Assembly: GCF_014050145.1 (NCBI RefSeq)
Contig: NZ_JACFYF010000010.1
Location: 62,001 to 126,000 of the forward strand
DNA length: 64,000 bases
From: Vibrio marinisediminis
GTDB taxonomy: Bacteria; Pseudomonadota; Gammaproteobacteria; Enterobacterales; Vibrionaceae
Direction of reading: 5' to 3'
Positions 8,800 to 18,426 of this stretch are shown here, one piece after another. Both the position numbers and the translations under genes were made by a program. Below the pieces are notes generated by a model, which searched no databases, was not told where the DNA came from, and worked only from the letters and a program-made list of their open reading frames with translations. Position 1 is the first letter of the stretch, and every line of letters begins with the position of its first letter.

Positions 8800-8830
8800 C
8801 GTGATGAGGATAATTTGAAGCTGAGGGGGC

Positions 8831-9607
8831 TTATTGATTCGGACCGCTATAGCGCAGATCTTGCAAATTAAAACCAAGTTCAATATCGGTTTTTAATGCA
8901 GCGACTTGTTTGCACTTTCTCGCCATTTCAATATGTTGATCAAGCTTCTTGCGGTACTTAGCAGGTAATTCATCACTGAGGTAGGCTTGCTCGATATCCG
9001 CAAACTGAGTCAATATTTCTTTCGCCGCTTTTGGTCCCACACCAGCCACTCCAGGCACCTGACTAGAGCTGATGCCGGTTAATCCCCAATAATCCGCCAA
9101 CTGAGATGGTTTTACGCCAAACTCTTTATCAATAAAGGGTTCATCGAGCCAACGGTGTTGGAAATAGTCGCGGATCTGCAAGGTGGGCGAAAGCAGTTGG
9201 CAGTACCCTTTGTCGGTTGAAATGATCGTCGCCTTTTCATTGTGGCTCGCCACTTTTATTGCCAAAGTGGCCACTAAATCATCCGCTTCATCACCTTCTG
9301 AGAGTAATGAATCAATGCCCAGTTTCCACCAAGCATCTTGAATCGCATCTAAGCCATGGACCAGTGGCTCAGGCATCGGCTTACGGTTTTGTTTGTATTC
9401 CGGCAAGATATCAGCGCGCCAGCCACGATCTTGTAAATGGTGATCAAACACCGCGATGATATGGGTTGGTTCAGATTCGTTGATAATTCGCGTTAATGTG
9501 CGGCTCGTCGTGTCTATCGTCCTAGCGATATCATTAGGATCAGGCTGTACAGAATGCACGCGTCGAATCAAGTTTAGAGCATCGATAATGACAAGATGAA
9601 TAGACAT
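8831..9607 (-). CDS. xni: Flap endonuclease Xni (ExoIX)
   Basis: Structure-specific flap endonuclease resembling the 5'-nuclease domain of DNA polymerase I. The 258 residues from the ATG at 9605-9607 (MSIHLVIIDALNLIRRVH) carry the acidic metal-site residues (IIDALNL, AVFDHHLQDRGWR, EGDEADDLVATLA, STDKGYCQLL) and the helix-hairpin-helix GISSSQVPGVAGVGPKAAKEIL. In-frame codons up to 9631 would add eight hydrophobic residues but lie over the ppnN terminator, so they were not used. It lies downstream of ppnN. Confidence 0.94.
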   Translation of the reverse strand: MSIHLVIIDALNLIRRVHSVQPDPNDIARTIDTTSRTLTRIINESEPTHIIAVFDHHLQDRGWRADILPEYKQNRKPMPEPLVHGLDAIQDAWWKLGIDSLLSEGDEADDLVATLAIKVASHNEKATIISTDKGYCQLLSPTLQIRDYFQHRWLDEPFIDKEFGVKPSQLADYWGLTGISSSQVPGVAGVGPKAAKEILTQFADIEQAYLSDELPAKYRKKLDQHIEMARKCKQVAALKTDIELGFNLQDLRYSGPNQ

Positions 9608-9615
9608 AAAGGTAT

Positions 9616-9642
9616 AAAAAATAAGGGCCACAGGCCCTTATT
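9616..9642 (-). terminator. Terminator after ppnN (reverse strand)
   Basis: Reverse-strand stem AATAAGGGCC (9642-9633), loop TGT, GGCCCTTATT (9629-9620), then a T-rich tail. It sits between ppnN and xni, so xni needs read-through or its own promoter. Confidence 0.85.
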
Positions 9643-9666
9643 GTAATGGAACTGAGTTAGAAAGTC

Positions 9667-11034
9667 TTATTTCGTCGAAGTGGCAATTTTATAACATGGT
9701 ACATAGTCACTGCCCCCAGGGAGTTTCATCCGGTGCTGCTCAACAAAGTCTTTCAATAGTCGGTCCATTTTTTTCATTAGATCCGCGTCACCGTCTAAAA
9801 TGAATGGTCCTTTACGCTCGATTTCACGAATGCCTTCTGCTTTCACATTACCCGCGACAATGCCCGAGAATGCTTGTCTAAGCGCTGCTGCCAAGTTTTC
9901 AGGGCGTTGGTTCAAGTGTAAGTCTAGGCTCGCCATCGCATCGTGGGTAGGGTCAAATGGCAACTGGAACTCAGGTTCAATTTTTAATGACCAGTTAAAG
10001 CTATACGCATCACCCGTATTTTTACGATGTTGACGGACTTGGTCCATGCTTTGCTTCATGATGCGCGCGACTTGCTCTGGATCATCAATGACGATTTGGT
10101 AATGCTTTTGCGCCGCTTCACCTAGAGTGTCACCAATAAACTGATCAATCGAACGGAAGTAAGCCTCGCTCTCTTTTGGTCCAGTTAGAACGATAGGCAG
10201 TGGCTGATCGGCATTTTCTGGGTGCATCATGATGCCAAGAATATAGAGCAGTTCTTCTGCGGTACCCGGACCTCCAGGGAAAATTACAATGCCGTGCGCC
10301 ATACGAACAAACGCCTCTAAGCGTTTTTCGATGTCTGGCATGATCACCAGCTCGTTAACGATAGGGTTTGGCGGCTCGGCAGCAATAATTGAAGGTTCGG
10401 TTAACCCTAAGTAGCGTTGATCAGTGTAGCGCTGTTTAGCGTGACCGATGGCCGCCCCTTTCATTGGCCCTTCCATTGCACCTGGTCCACAACCCGTACA
10501 AATATTAAGTTCGCGTAAGCCAAGCTCGTTACCGACTAAGCGCGTATATTGATATTCGGTTTCATTGATGGAGTGTCCACCCCAGCAGACCACTAGATTC
10601 GGTTCAATGCCCGGTGTTAAGGCACTGGCGTTGCGTAGAATACCGAAAACCAAGTTGGTTATGTGGGTGGCATTGGTCAGGTTTAAACGTTGATTATCCG
10701 CTAAGTGCATATTGACGTAGACAATGTCGCGTAACACCGCAAATAGATGTTCTTGAATACCTTTGATGATCTGTCCATCGACGAATGCATGTTCAGGTGG
10801 ATTTGCCAATTCTAGTTTGATACCACGTTCACGGCGCATGACGGTTACATCAAACGATTTATGTTTGTCTAACAGCTCTTTGGAGTTGTCAGTGTGGCTA
10901 CCGGAATTCAATACTGCGAGGGTACAGTTACGGTAGAGTTGGTAAAGATCACTCGATGCGGTTTTCTTAAGGCGCTCAACTTCAAGTTGAGAGAGTAAAT
11001 CCATACTACCCGCTGGACTGATGTGGGTGATCAT
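9667..11034 (-). CDS. ppnN: Nucleotide 5'-monophosphate nucleosidase PpnN (YgdH)
   Basis: Cleaves purine and pyrimidine 5'-monophosphates to base plus ribose 5-phosphate; in E. coli it is a (p)ppGpp-bound enzyme that tunes growth versus stress survival. The 455 residues contain the LOG-like core with the PGGPGTAEE motif ([19 protein letters not shown]) and the upstream [15 protein letters not shown], flanked by the N- and C-terminal domains special to PpnN. The start ATG is preceded by GGAGGTCACC. Its upstream region holds an 11-bp inverted repeat. In E. coli ygdH also neighbours xni. Confidence 0.95.
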   Translation of the reverse strand: MITHISPAGSMDLLSQLEVERLKKTASSDLYQLYRNCTLAVLNSGSHTDNSKELLDKHKSFDVTVMRRERGIKLELANPPEHAFVDGQIIKGIQEHLFAVLRDIVYVNMHLADNQRLNLTNATHITNLVFGILRNASALTPGIEPNLVVCWGGHSINETEYQYTRLVGNELGLRELNICTGCGPGAMEGPMKGAAIGHAKQRYTDQRYLGLTEPSIIAAEPPNPIVNELVIMPDIEKRLEAFVRMAHGIVIFPGGPGTAEELLYILGIMMHPENADQPLPIVLTGPKESEAYFRSIDQFIGDTLGEAAQKHYQIVIDDPEQVARIMKQSMDQVRQHRKNTGDAYSFNWSLKIEPEFQLPFDPTHDAMASLDLHLNQRPENLAAALRQAFSGIVAGNVKAEGIREIERKGPFILDGDADLMKKMDRLLKDFVEQHRMKLPGGSDYVPCYKIATSTK

Positions 11035-11167
11035 GGTGACCTCCTTGACTATATCGTGGTCGCTTTCGTTGCTACGAAGAACTAACCATTATTGTTTTTA
11101 TTGTTATAGCGCAGAACCGTTTTGCTATTTGCTTGATCGGTTTGCATTTCCCTATGAGGGGGTATCC

Positions 11168-11205
11168 TATCAATTGCTCAAATCCGTATTACTAAGCAAT
11201 TGATA
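11168..11205. repeat. 11-bp inverted repeat upstream of ppnN
   Basis: TATCAATTGCT (11168-11178) and its exact complement AGCAATTGATA (11195-11205) are separated by 16 nt, 134 bp upstream of the ppnN start. No T-tract follows on either strand, so it is more like an operator or leader hairpin than a terminator. Confidence 0.7.
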
Positions 11206-11235
11206 TCTTTAAACCTATCACAAAATGGTAAAAAT

Positions 11236-11268
11236 AAAAAAGCCGCTTAGATATTATCCTAAGCGGCT
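11236..11268 (-). terminator. Terminator after the GGDEF gene (reverse strand)
   Basis: Reverse-strand stem AGCCGCTTAG (11268-11259), 8-nt loop, CTAAGCGGCT (11250-11241), then a T-run (11240-11236). It closes the leftward diguanylate cyclase gene. Confidence 0.9.
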
Positions 11269-11306
11269 TATAAAATTGTACGGTCTAATTTGGCAAGAGG
11301 ATGAAA

Positions 11307-12872
11307 TTACTTCCAGAGCGTCTGCTCAGGGCCAATAGACTTCGCTTCTCTTAGCATAGCTCTTAAGCATTCTAAGATTTCTTCAGGAGTATCAGAATCT
11401 TTGAAACGAGTGCTGACAGCTGTTGCCGTAATAGAGATGCTTTGCTCACGGAACTTAAATGGCAGTCGTGAGATTTGTCTTTGAATGTTTTTTACCAACT
11501 CGAAGCTTTCTGGATCGGCTCTTTCAGGGAGTAGTACAATAAATTCCTCGCCAGTGAAACGGGCGAGGGTATCCATATCACTCAGTTCTGATTTGATATT
11601 TCGGGCGATAATCTTTAGTGCTTTATCACCAGCGGTATAACCAAAGCTATCATTGAGGGCTTTGAAGTTATCTATATCGAATTTTACTACTCGCAAGCTA
11701 TGTTGGTTGCGGATCCAGCGGCGGTACTCTACTTCCAAACGCTCATTAAACGCCGAGCGGTTGTAAACCCGAGTCAATGGATCTTGCTGCATTCGCTCAG
11801 CTTGATCATCCAGCCTTCGGCGGTAATCCTGCGTGGTTTCATGTAGCGATTCTAGTTGGCAATGATTGAATTTCATTCGTTTAAGTAGCGCTTTTTCTCG
11901 TTCTTCCGCATGTTTCAGCCGCTCATTGAGTGAGTTAAGCTGCTCGAAAAGTGGAGAAAGGTTGTTTTGCACTTCTTCTAACGATTGAGATTGTGACAGA
12001 GTAGATTGCCCATTGATAAGCAATGTGCTGAGTTCTTTGCCGTGTTCAATACGTTGTTGGTAGTAGCTTTCGCTTTGATCCGTGAGTTGTGCTGAGCTTT
12101 TAAGTGAACCGGAAAGGGTGTCATTTACTTGAGCCAAAAACTGCTGTGATGTTTTACGCTCGTAGTGAGTGCCTTGAATCACTAATTTTAAAATGTGCAG
12201 TGTTTCTTCAAGTAAAGATTGGGTGTTCACTCCAAGCAACAGCTTGGCACGAATATCATTGAGTAGCTCACCAGACTCGCCAGTAAAGTCGAGCTCGGTA
12301 ATGAGATGTTGCAATTCACTATTGAGTTGCTGCAGTAACTCTTTGTCAGCCTCATTCGATAAAATAACGCTAGTAGAATCAGGGTTTGAAATAAGAATTT
12401 TGACTGAGCGTTCATATATCGCGAGTAATTTCATCGCTTGCTCAGAACGAGAGCTTTGGTGACTGGCGCAAAAACTCAGCAAATCGCGAAGATCGCGTTT
12501 GATCTTTGAAGGTATGCCGGCAACGCGAAGCAGCGTTTCACCCGCATGTTTTACTTGCGAATCTAGCTGTTGTTTGTGCGAATCCATAGCCACTGTATGT
12601 TGTTTAATTAAACGTTCTAATACCAATAATTTCGGTATTAATGCACTAATGTCTTTCTGCTTCTCAATTGCAAATTTAAGCTCTTGAAGCTGTGATTGCA
12701 AATTTGGATCATCACTAATACACGCATTACTTAATGAAGTTACCACGCGCTGTAATACTTGCAGCTCTCGTTTGAACTTGAAAGATGTATCTCTTTGCGT
12801 CAATCGAGCCTGTTCCAATTGAGATTTCAGAGTGTGAAGCTGAGACTGAATATCTTTTTCGAGCACGCCCAT
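11307..12872 (-). CDS. GGDEF-domain diguanylate cyclase with coiled-coil N-terminus (TGEEF signature)
   Basis: Probable soluble cyclic-di-GMP synthase. The 521 residues have no membrane segment. Residues 1 to about 350 are long helices rich in Gln/Leu (coiled-coil sensor of unknown input); residues about 355-521 are a GGDEF domain with DPLTRVYNRSAFNER, FDIDNFKALNDSFGYTAGDKAL and the active-site loop RFTGEEFIVLLP. The signature is TGEEF (Thr440-Phe444) rather than GGDEF/GGEEF. The RxxD inhibitory site is not seen: SDMD occupies that place. Metal-binding residues remain, so I infer activity without product inhibition. It follows a TPR/GGDEF-like gene on the same strand after 110 bp. Confidence 0.88.
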   Translation of the reverse strand: MGVLEKDIQSQLHTLKSQLEQARLTQRDTSFKFKRELQVLQRVVTSLSNACISDDPNLQSQLQELKFAIEKQKDISALIPKLLVLERLIKQHTVAMDSHKQQLDSQVKHAGETLLRVAGIPSKIKRDLRDLLSFCASHQSSRSEQAMKLLAIYERSVKILISNPDSTSVILSNEADKELLQQLNSELQHLITELDFTGESGELLNDIRAKLLLGVNTQSLLEETLHILKLVIQGTHYERKTSQQFLAQVNDTLSGSLKSSAQLTDQSESYYQQRIEHGKELSTLLINGQSTLSQSQSLEEVQNNLSPLFEQLNSLNERLKHAEEREKALLKRMKFNHCQLESLHETTQDYRRRLDDQAERMQQDPLTRVYNRSAFNERLEVEYRRWIRNQHSLRVVKFDIDNFKALNDSFGYTAGDKALKIIARNIKSELSDMDTLARFTGEEFIVLLPERADPESFELVKNIQRQISRLPFKFREQSISITATAVSTRFKDSDTPEEILECLRAMLREAKSIGPEQTLWK

Positions 12873-12982
12873 GTAACTATATTCTTATTATAATTGGACC
12901 AGAATAGTCCTATTAATTAATTTATAGATAATAACAAATTAATTCGATTCGTCACGACATGTTGCCGAGGAATGCGTGTAAA

Positions 12983-15253
12983 TTACTCATCTTTTAATAT
13001 TTTTTTGAGGCTCTCCTCATTATTGAATGATGAATGAACTTTAATTAGCCCTTGGCTGATGGAGTGCTTACAGGCTTTACGTACATTGCCTGTTGCTAAG
13101 CTTGCTGCTGGTGCATTTTCTATTGCTTTCAAATACACCCAATGACTGGTGTGGTCATCTAGGCTTAATGTGCGTGCTGCACTTGTTGCCATCAACAATA
13201 TATCGATCAGTTCTTTGTCGTTTAGCGCGGTATAGGCTCTAGGCAAAAATGGATAGTCCACCATTCCTATACGAACAATACGGTTTAGTTTTCTCTGTGG
13301 TTTGAATTCAGCGACCCATTGCTGAACTTTTTCCACCATCGCATTAGGATCACTATTGCGATCGCTATTGGGTTCAATGTAGAGCAAATTTGCGTCAGAA
13401 AAATGATAAATACGCGCAGGAGAGACCACTTTGCTCTTTAGGTATGTACCAAATTCTTTTTCTAAAGAGAGACCTTCTGAATATCCGTGCTGCATATGGA
13501 GGTTGCGCAAAAAGGGCACATCCACCATCACAAAGCGTAATCGGTCATTCAACGGTTCGTGGATCAGTTCACCGACCGACCATTTTTCAAATTGATCACT
13601 ACTTGCTTCTAAAGACGCTGGAAGCTTAGATTTGAGCATTCGTAGGTTGCGTAATCCCGAGCGTGAGTGAGTAAATAAGTTCTTATTGAGTTTATCGATG
13701 TCTTCTTTTTGCAAACGCATAATGTGTCCGCGACGCAACAAGAAGATAAACAGCAGTGAGGCAATCAGGAACATCACAAAAGCGATTTTTTGAAACTTTT
13801 TATATTCCGTTTGCACATTGGCAAGCTCTTGCTGTTGTCCAGTTAAGTGAATATTTCGCTCAACAAAGTCTTTTTGCTGGCGAAAGGCGTCTTCACTAAT
13901 CAGATCAAGCTGTTGTTGCTCTATTGTGGCAAGAGCACTGTAATGCTTAAAGTACTCTAGCGCAGTTTTGTAATCTTGTTTTAGCTCATAGCCACGGTTG
14001 ATCAGACGATAAGCATGTTTTTGTATGCTGATGTCATCTATTTGTTTGGCGAGATCTAGCGCCTTTTTCGCTTCATCAATTGTTTTGTCCGCTAGACGCT
14101 TTTCCGCTGATAAGCCTGCGCATAACAGATGGGCATGGGCTCTTAACTTAGGCGCTTCGGCGTATTGCAGTAACTCTTCGGCTCGCTCTAAATACTGCTC
14201 GGCAAGTGGGAAGTTTACCAAGTGTAAGTATGTTGCGGAGAGTGCGATGCGAACTTCGATCTCATTGTTGATGTTGTTGATGGTGCGCTCGTGATCCATC
14301 GCATTGAAGTATTGAACTAGCGCGAGGTTGTACTTGCCTTGTAGGTAATAACTGTCACCCATGAGTTTCAACACCGCAGGTAGAAGCGGGGAATCGTCAT
14401 AGTTGTCATAGAAATCGGCAGCTTGAGATAAATGGTTGTTGGCTTTGTCTAATACTTTTCGATCATAGAAGAGCTGCCCTAAGCGATAATTGACTTTACC
14501 CAGTAGTGCACGAGAATCCTCTTCAATGGCTTTCCAATAGGCAATAAGAAGTTCAGAGAGTGCTTTATTGAATTGTTTGTGCGCAAGTAAGTGTTCACCA
14601 ACAATGATGTGATAGCTGATAATAATATAAGAGGATTTTACGTTGTCGATATAAGGCTTTACTTGTGCAAATAGCTGGTTGGCAACCTCTAGTTCACCTT
14701 CCTTTGATGCGATTTCAGCCTTCAACATTGTCATTTGGTACTTTAAACCTTGCGCTAACTGCTCAGGGTTCTTTATTTGTTTGTAGGCTTCATCTACTTT
14801 GTGTAACTGCTCGCGAGCTAAGATGCCATTACCACTAAATTGCCATTGCAAACGAATTTGATGTAATTGGATGTTTAAACCTAAATAGGGCAATTCATAT
14901 ATCTCAGTCAGCGTTTTTGCTTCTGCGAGATGTTTAAGAGCCGCTTTAGGGTTACCAAGGTTGAATTCTGCATCCGCTAAAATACTCAGAGCATCGATAG
15001 TTGCTCCGGGTGTGCGAATGCGACTGTCTGCTTCATCTCGTGATATAGCCGAAGGGCTTTTTTCTGAGCTGTTTGACAACTTGCGCTGAGACAGAAAGTC
15101 GCTCGCCAAACGGCGAGCTTGTTTGGGTACAATTTCGACTAGGCTGTTTGCTTCGTTAAGCGTTGGTGAAGTATAAACAGGGCTTGCCATCGAGTGACTC
15201 GACAGTAGTAGCACCAGTAAAAAGAGCCAACGCTCCCAGCGCAGTTTTAGCAT
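12983..15253 (-). CDS. TPR membrane protein with degenerate GGDEF-like C-terminus
   Basis: 756-residue predicted envelope signalling protein. An N-terminal signal peptide (WLFLLVLLLSSHSMAS) precedes a long periplasmic array of tetratricopeptide-like helices (about 80-450), a short coiled coil, one membrane helix (about 490-506, IAFVMFLIASLLFIFLL) and a cytoplasmic domain. The latter aligns by layout with GGDEF folds (RSGLRNLRMLKSKLP; VMVDVPFLRNLHMQHGY), but the catalytic loop reads HFSDANLLYIE (617-627) and the metal aspartates are lost. So it is probably not a cyclase but a sensor or nucleotide-binding partner. It starts 14 bp after queF and precedes an apparently active cyclase. Confidence 0.75.
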   Translation of the reverse strand: MLKLRWERWLFLLVLLLSSHSMASPVYTSPTLNEANSLVEIVPKQARRLASDFLSQRKLSNSSEKSPSAISRDEADSRIRTPGATIDALSILADAEFNLGNPKAALKHLAEAKTLTEIYELPYLGLNIQLHQIRLQWQFSGNGILAREQLHKVDEAYKQIKNPEQLAQGLKYQMTMLKAEIASKEGELEVANQLFAQVKPYIDNVKSSYIIISYHIIVGEHLLAHKQFNKALSELLIAYWKAIEEDSRALLGKVNYRLGQLFYDRKVLDKANNHLSQAADFYDNYDDSPLLPAVLKLMGDSYYLQGKYNLALVQYFNAMDHERTINNINNEIEVRIALSATYLHLVNFPLAEQYLERAEELLQYAEAPKLRAHAHLLCAGLSAEKRLADKTIDEAKKALDLAKQIDDISIQKHAYRLINRGYELKQDYKTALEYFKHYSALATIEQQQLDLISEDAFRQQKDFVERNIHLTGQQQELANVQTEYKKFQKIAFVMFLIASLLFIFLLRRGHIMRLQKEDIDKLNKNLFTHSRSGLRNLRMLKSKLPASLEASSDQFEKWSVGELIHEPLNDRLRFVMVDVPFLRNLHMQHGYSEGLSLEKEFGTYLKSKVVSPARIYHFSDANLLYIEPNSDRNSDPNAMVEKVQQWVAEFKPQRKLNRIVRIGMVDYPFLPRAYTALNDKELIDILLMATSAARTLSLDDHTSHWVYLKAIENAPAASLATGNVRKACKHSISQGLIKVHSSFNNEESLKKILKDE

Positions 15254-15267
15254 CCTTAGCTTTTTCC

Positions 15268-16113
15268 TTATTGACGAGCCATGCGTTGATTGTGATTCGG
15301 TTGCACTTGTTCAGTTGAGCGATATGGGTTGATATCCAGTCCACCGCGACGAGTATAACGAGCGTAAACCGTTAAACTACTTGGTTCGCAGTATTTCATG
15401 ATGTCAGTGAAGATACGTTCAACGCATTGCTCGTGGAACTCATTATGTTCACGGAACGAGACGATATAGCGTAACAGAGCTTCGCGATCGATTTTTTGAC
15501 CTTGGTATTGAATCTCGACACTGCCCCAGTCTGGTTGGTTAGTTATCAAGCAGTTAGACTTGAGAAGATGGCTATGGAGTGCTTCTTCCACCACTTCATC
15601 TGTCGTTGCCCCCGCTAATAAACGGTGGTCAAATTCGTAGCTGGTTATCTCAATATCTTGGTCGTCAATACATTCGCCATGCATAGTCACAATCACTGAG
15701 TCGGTATAGTCTACCACCGAGCGTAAGGTCACTGAGACTTCTTCACCAGCACACGCAGATAAGTCTTTTATTAGAGTACGTTCAACCTCATCCCAAGTGG
15801 CAAAGCGAGTTTGGTTGAGGCTGTTTAAGTAGAGTTTAAACGACTTAGATTCGATTAAGTTGGCACTGGTCGCAGGGATGCTTACATCACCTACAGCGAC
15901 TTGCGGTAAACCTTTTTCGTTCAACCAAGACAACTCATACAGTGTCCAAATGTCGCACCCTTTGAATGGTAAGCTGTCACCAAGTTCGAGATCATTGCGG
16001 TTTAGGCTGCGAGGCACAGGTTGAAGTAACGATGGTTGATATTGGCTAGCGTACTCAGTCTTTTGACCCAGTGTTAATCCCGCTAGCTCTTTAGCGTCTG
16101 AATATTTGCTCAT
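15268..16113 (-). CDS. queF: NADPH-dependent 7-cyano-7-deazaguanine reductase QueF
   Basis: Reduces preQ0 to preQ1 in queuosine biosynthesis. This is the long bicistronic-fold form (281 residues; E. coli 282). The QueF signature [17 protein letters not shown], the catalytic Cys188 in [17 protein letters not shown] and the C-terminal [35 protein letters not shown] are all visible. The ATG start at 16113 faces the divergent syd with an 86-bp intergenic region. I see no preQ1 riboswitch in that region. Confidence 0.97.
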   Translation of the reverse strand: MSKYSDAKELAGLTLGQKTEYASQYQPSLLQPVPRSLNRNDLELGDSLPFKGCDIWTLYELSWLNEKGLPQVAVGDVSIPATSANLIESKSFKLYLNSLNQTRFATWDEVERTLIKDLSACAGEEVSVTLRSVVDYTDSVIVTMHGECIDDQDIEITSYEFDHRLLAGATTDEVVEEALHSHLLKSNCLITNQPDWGSVEIQYQGQKIDREALLRYIVSFREHNEFHEQCVERIFTDIMKYCEPSSLTVYARYTRRGGLDINPYRSTEQVQPNHNQRMARQ

Positions 16114-16199
16114 ACTTTGGATGGATTTCGATTAGAATATCGGGAATTTTACGCAATCTCACACTCAGTGTCATTAACACAACTACTCTGGAGACTCGA

Positions 16200-16745
16200 A
16201 TGGCGGATAATGCCTTGCAAGCCCTACGCATATTTAGCGAAAAATATTGTTCTCAACACCAAGAAAAACATGATTGTTTGCCTGTAAGTGAAGAGTTAGT
16301 AGAGCTGATTTCCCCGTGTGTTGAGCAACAACGTGACGAGGGCGTGGAGTGGAAAACGTACCCTCGTGAGCAGTTTGCTGATTTTACCAATGTAGAGAAT
16401 GGCATTGAATTGACCCTGCATGAAGATATTAAAATATTCTACGGATCACAATACAGTGCAGATATGGACGCAACTTGGAATGGCAACGAACTGTCATTGT
16501 TGCAAGTGTGGAATGATGAAGACTTTGTCCGCTTGCAAGAGAACATTCTTGGGCATTTAGTGACTCAGCGTCGATTAAAGCTCAAACCAACGGTATTTAT
16601 AGCCGCCACGGATGCAGAGCTGGATGTGATCTCCATTTGTAATATCACGGGTAATGTTGTGCTTGAGCGTTTAGGCACCGACAAGCGAGATGTATTGGCT
16701 GATAACCTCAGTGAGTTTTTATCAAACCTTGAGCCAGTGGTGTAA
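16200..16745 (+). CDS. syd: SecY-interacting protein Syd
   Basis: Soluble protein that binds SecY at the membrane face and is thought to monitor or proofread translocons. The 181 residues match the family length and include conserved blocks ([65 protein letters not shown]). GGAG lies 8 bp upstream of the ATG. The DUF2310 gene follows 2 bp after the stop, so the two form an operon ended by a terminator at 17555. In E. coli syd is likewise next to queF, on the opposite strand. Confidence 0.95.
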   Translation: MADNALQALRIFSEKYCSQHQEKHDCLPVSEELVELISPCVEQQRDEGVEWKTYPREQFADFTNVENGIELTLHEDIKIFYGSQYSADMDATWNGNELSLLQVWNDEDFVRLQENILGHLVTQRRLKLKPTVFIAATDAELDVISICNITGNVVLERLGTDKRDVLADNLSEFLSNLEPVV

Positions 16746-16747
16746 GC

Positions 16748-17524
16748 ATGTACGTTGTAGAGTTGCAGTTTGAATGTTTTGATAACACAACAGTAAGTGC
16801 GATTGATAAAGCGATAAATGGCTTAATGGATGCACTGCGTTACAACGGTCAAGTGCTCGGGCGTGAGTTTCCTATCGTTATGGGTGAGGGTGAATTCTTT
16901 GTCCGTGCAGTTTGTCCTGAAAAGGAAAGCTTGCACCCGAAAAATCATTCTGATTTTGTCAAAGTGTGTATTAACCGCCTTGCTGATGCGTGTTTGTTGA
17001 CGCCAAAAGTCCGCTTACTCGGGCGTGATTTAAATTCAGAACAAGCGGCGGAAGAAGAAACGCCAAGTTGGCAAGTACTGTATACCACTTATGTGCATAC
17101 TTGTTCACCATTGCGCAGTGGTGAAACTCTGTTACCGATCCCACTGTACCGTAACCCGCCGACATTAAATGGTGATCATAAAGCGGTAGTAAAGTGGCAA
17201 ACAGAGTGGCAAGCGTGCGATGAATTGCAAATGGCTGGTGGATGTCGTGCGGAGCACGCGGCGCTGCACGAAATCTGCGATGTAGACAGTGTACTGTTCC
17301 GCCGTGGGTGGGACTTACGTGGTCGCATGGAGTACTTAACTAAAATTCCAACCTATTACTATCAGTATCGAGTCGGTGGAAAAAGCTTGGTTGAAGAACA
17401 GGCGCGCAAATGCCCTAAGTGTGGTGGCGAATGGCTGCTTGATGAGCCGCTGCATGATGTTTTCTATTTCAAGTGCGATGAGTGCCGCATTGTCTCAAAC
17501 ATCTCGTGGGATCATATTAAGTAA
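16748..17524 (+). CDS. DUF2310 zinc-ribbon protein
   Basis: 258-residue protein of unknown function with a C-terminal zinc ribbon: CPKCGG and, 22 residues on, CDEC (ARKCPKCGGEWLL...YFKCDECRIVSN). The N-terminal part is an unassigned alpha/beta domain (MYVVELQFECFDNTTV; WQVLYTTYVHTCSPLRSGETLLPIPLYR) that recurs in Vibrio and relatives. It starts 2 bp after the syd stop and shares its terminator. A link to translocation or nucleic acids is only a guess from context. Confidence 0.85.
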   Translation: MYVVELQFECFDNTTVSAIDKAINGLMDALRYNGQVLGREFPIVMGEGEFFVRAVCPEKESLHPKNHSDFVKVCINRLADACLLTPKVRLLGRDLNSEQAAEEETPSWQVLYTTYVHTCSPLRSGETLLPIPLYRNPPTLNGDHKAVVKWQTEWQACDELQMAGGCRAEHAALHEICDVDSVLFRRGWDLRGRMEYLTKIPTYYYQYRVGGKSLVEEQARKCPKCGGEWLLDEPLHDVFYFKCDECRIVSNISWDHIK

Positions 17525-17554
17525 CCGATTGAGAAAAATGCTCACTATAGAACA

Positions 17555-17583
17555 GACCTGCTATTCCGGCGGGTCTTTTTTTT
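17555..17583 (+). terminator. Terminator of syd-DUF2310 operon, overlapping an opposite gene end
   Basis: GACCTGC (17555-17561), 7-nt loop, GCGGGTC (17569-17575), T8. It covers the last codons and stop of the converging DUF2897 gene, so one DNA segment serves as coding sequence and as the opposite strand's terminator. Confidence 0.85.
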
Positions 17584-17740
17584 CTGAATCTTGAGTGTTT
17601 TGTTCGCTTGGCATTGATGGCGTTCTTTTCTTTGTTTGACCCATCTTCATATTGGCGGTGTACTTCAGTGCAGCGATATTGCCAATAATGACCGCAAGCA
17701 CGATAGCAATGATCACCCAAGGATTGGTTAGTAAGTCCAT
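17561..17740 (-). CDS. DUF2897 single-pass membrane protein (59 aa)
   Basis: Short protein beginning [20 protein letters not shown], then a basic, polar tail ending KKDPPE. One membrane helix covers about residues 8-26 with the tail in the cytoplasm. The sequence fits DUF2897. Its ATG overlaps the M15 peptidase stop by one base (TAATG), so it is translationally coupled and ends the dapE operon. In E. coli a different small one-helix protein (YpfN) follows dapE, a similar position. Function unknown. Confidence 0.82.
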   Translation of the reverse strand: MDLLTNPWVIIAIVLAVIIGNIAALKYTANMKMGQTKKRTPSMPSEQNTQDSEKKDPPE

Positions 17741-18426
17741 TATACTTCTCCGCTAATGTTACTGATAAATTGATTGTAGATCTTATTGAGCTGCTTTAGC
17801 ACTACTTCATTGCCCATAACAGGTGACAAACGTAGACGTTGTCTAAGCTGTTTTACACTGAGTTGTTTTAAACAATGACTGGCGGTTGAACTGTGACTGA
17901 TATGCCAAGGCTCTGGAGCGACACCACCTAAATCTTCCGCGTAGGGAAAGAAGAAACCATATTGCGATAAGTTGCTTTTTAGCCACAGGTAAAATTTGGC
18001 TTGGTGACCGTCTAAATACTCCCAAGGTTCCAGTTGTAAGCTGGTTTCTTTCGGTAGAGAATTCCGATCAAATACATCAAAATCACAGCCCCAATGGTGT
18101 CGGCTTGCGCCTGGCAAAGCAGACCAACGTAAGATGGCATCAATCTTTTGTTCCGTGGAAAGTGTACTGGCATCTAATGGCTGACTGTCGCTATCCAAGA
18201 TGGCGCTATTACCTGCCATCTTGTTATTCCAAATCATCTTTTGACGTTCAAAATCACGAAAGCCACTAGCAATATTGAGATTAAACCCGGCTTGAGCAGC
18301 TGCGTGTTTTAAACTCAGTAAATCTTCTTTCACCTCAGGGTGAACTAAGAATGTCTTTTGACCAAACAGAAGTTCGACCAAATGATCGCTGGTTATGCCA
18401 CAAAGCTGCTCAGGCGTCATTGTCAC
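17740..18426 (-). CDS. M15-family D-alanyl-D-alanine carboxypeptidase (VanY-like)
   Basis: Zinc peptidase predicted to trim D-Ala from peptidoglycan stem peptides. 228 residues without an obvious signal peptide. M15B/VanY motifs: SGFRDFERQ, the zinc motif [13 protein letters not shown] (SxHxxGxDxD type) and EPWHISH with the catalytic Glu and third zinc ligand. The GTG start at 18426 overlaps the dapE stop in a GTGA junction; an ATG two codons in (18420) is an alternative. Lack of a clear export signal leaves its compartment uncertain; it may act on recycled muropeptides in the cytoplasm. Confidence 0.88.
   Translation of the reverse strand: MTMTPEQLCGITSDHLVELLFGQKTFLVHPEVKEDLLSLKHAAAQAGFNLNIASGFRDFERQKMIWNNKMAGNSAILDSDSQPLDASTLSTEQKIDAILRWSALPGASRHHWGCDFDVFDRNSLPKETSLQLEPWEYLDGHQAKFYLWLKSNLSQYGFFFPYAEDLGGVAPEPWHISHSSTASHCLKQLSVKQLRQRLRLSPVMGNEVVLKQLNKIYNQFISNISGEV

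Noticed and set aside
16114-16199. preQ1 riboswitch ahead of queF
   Set aside because: The 86-bp leader lacks the C-rich H-type pseudoknot pattern and A-rich tail I would expect.
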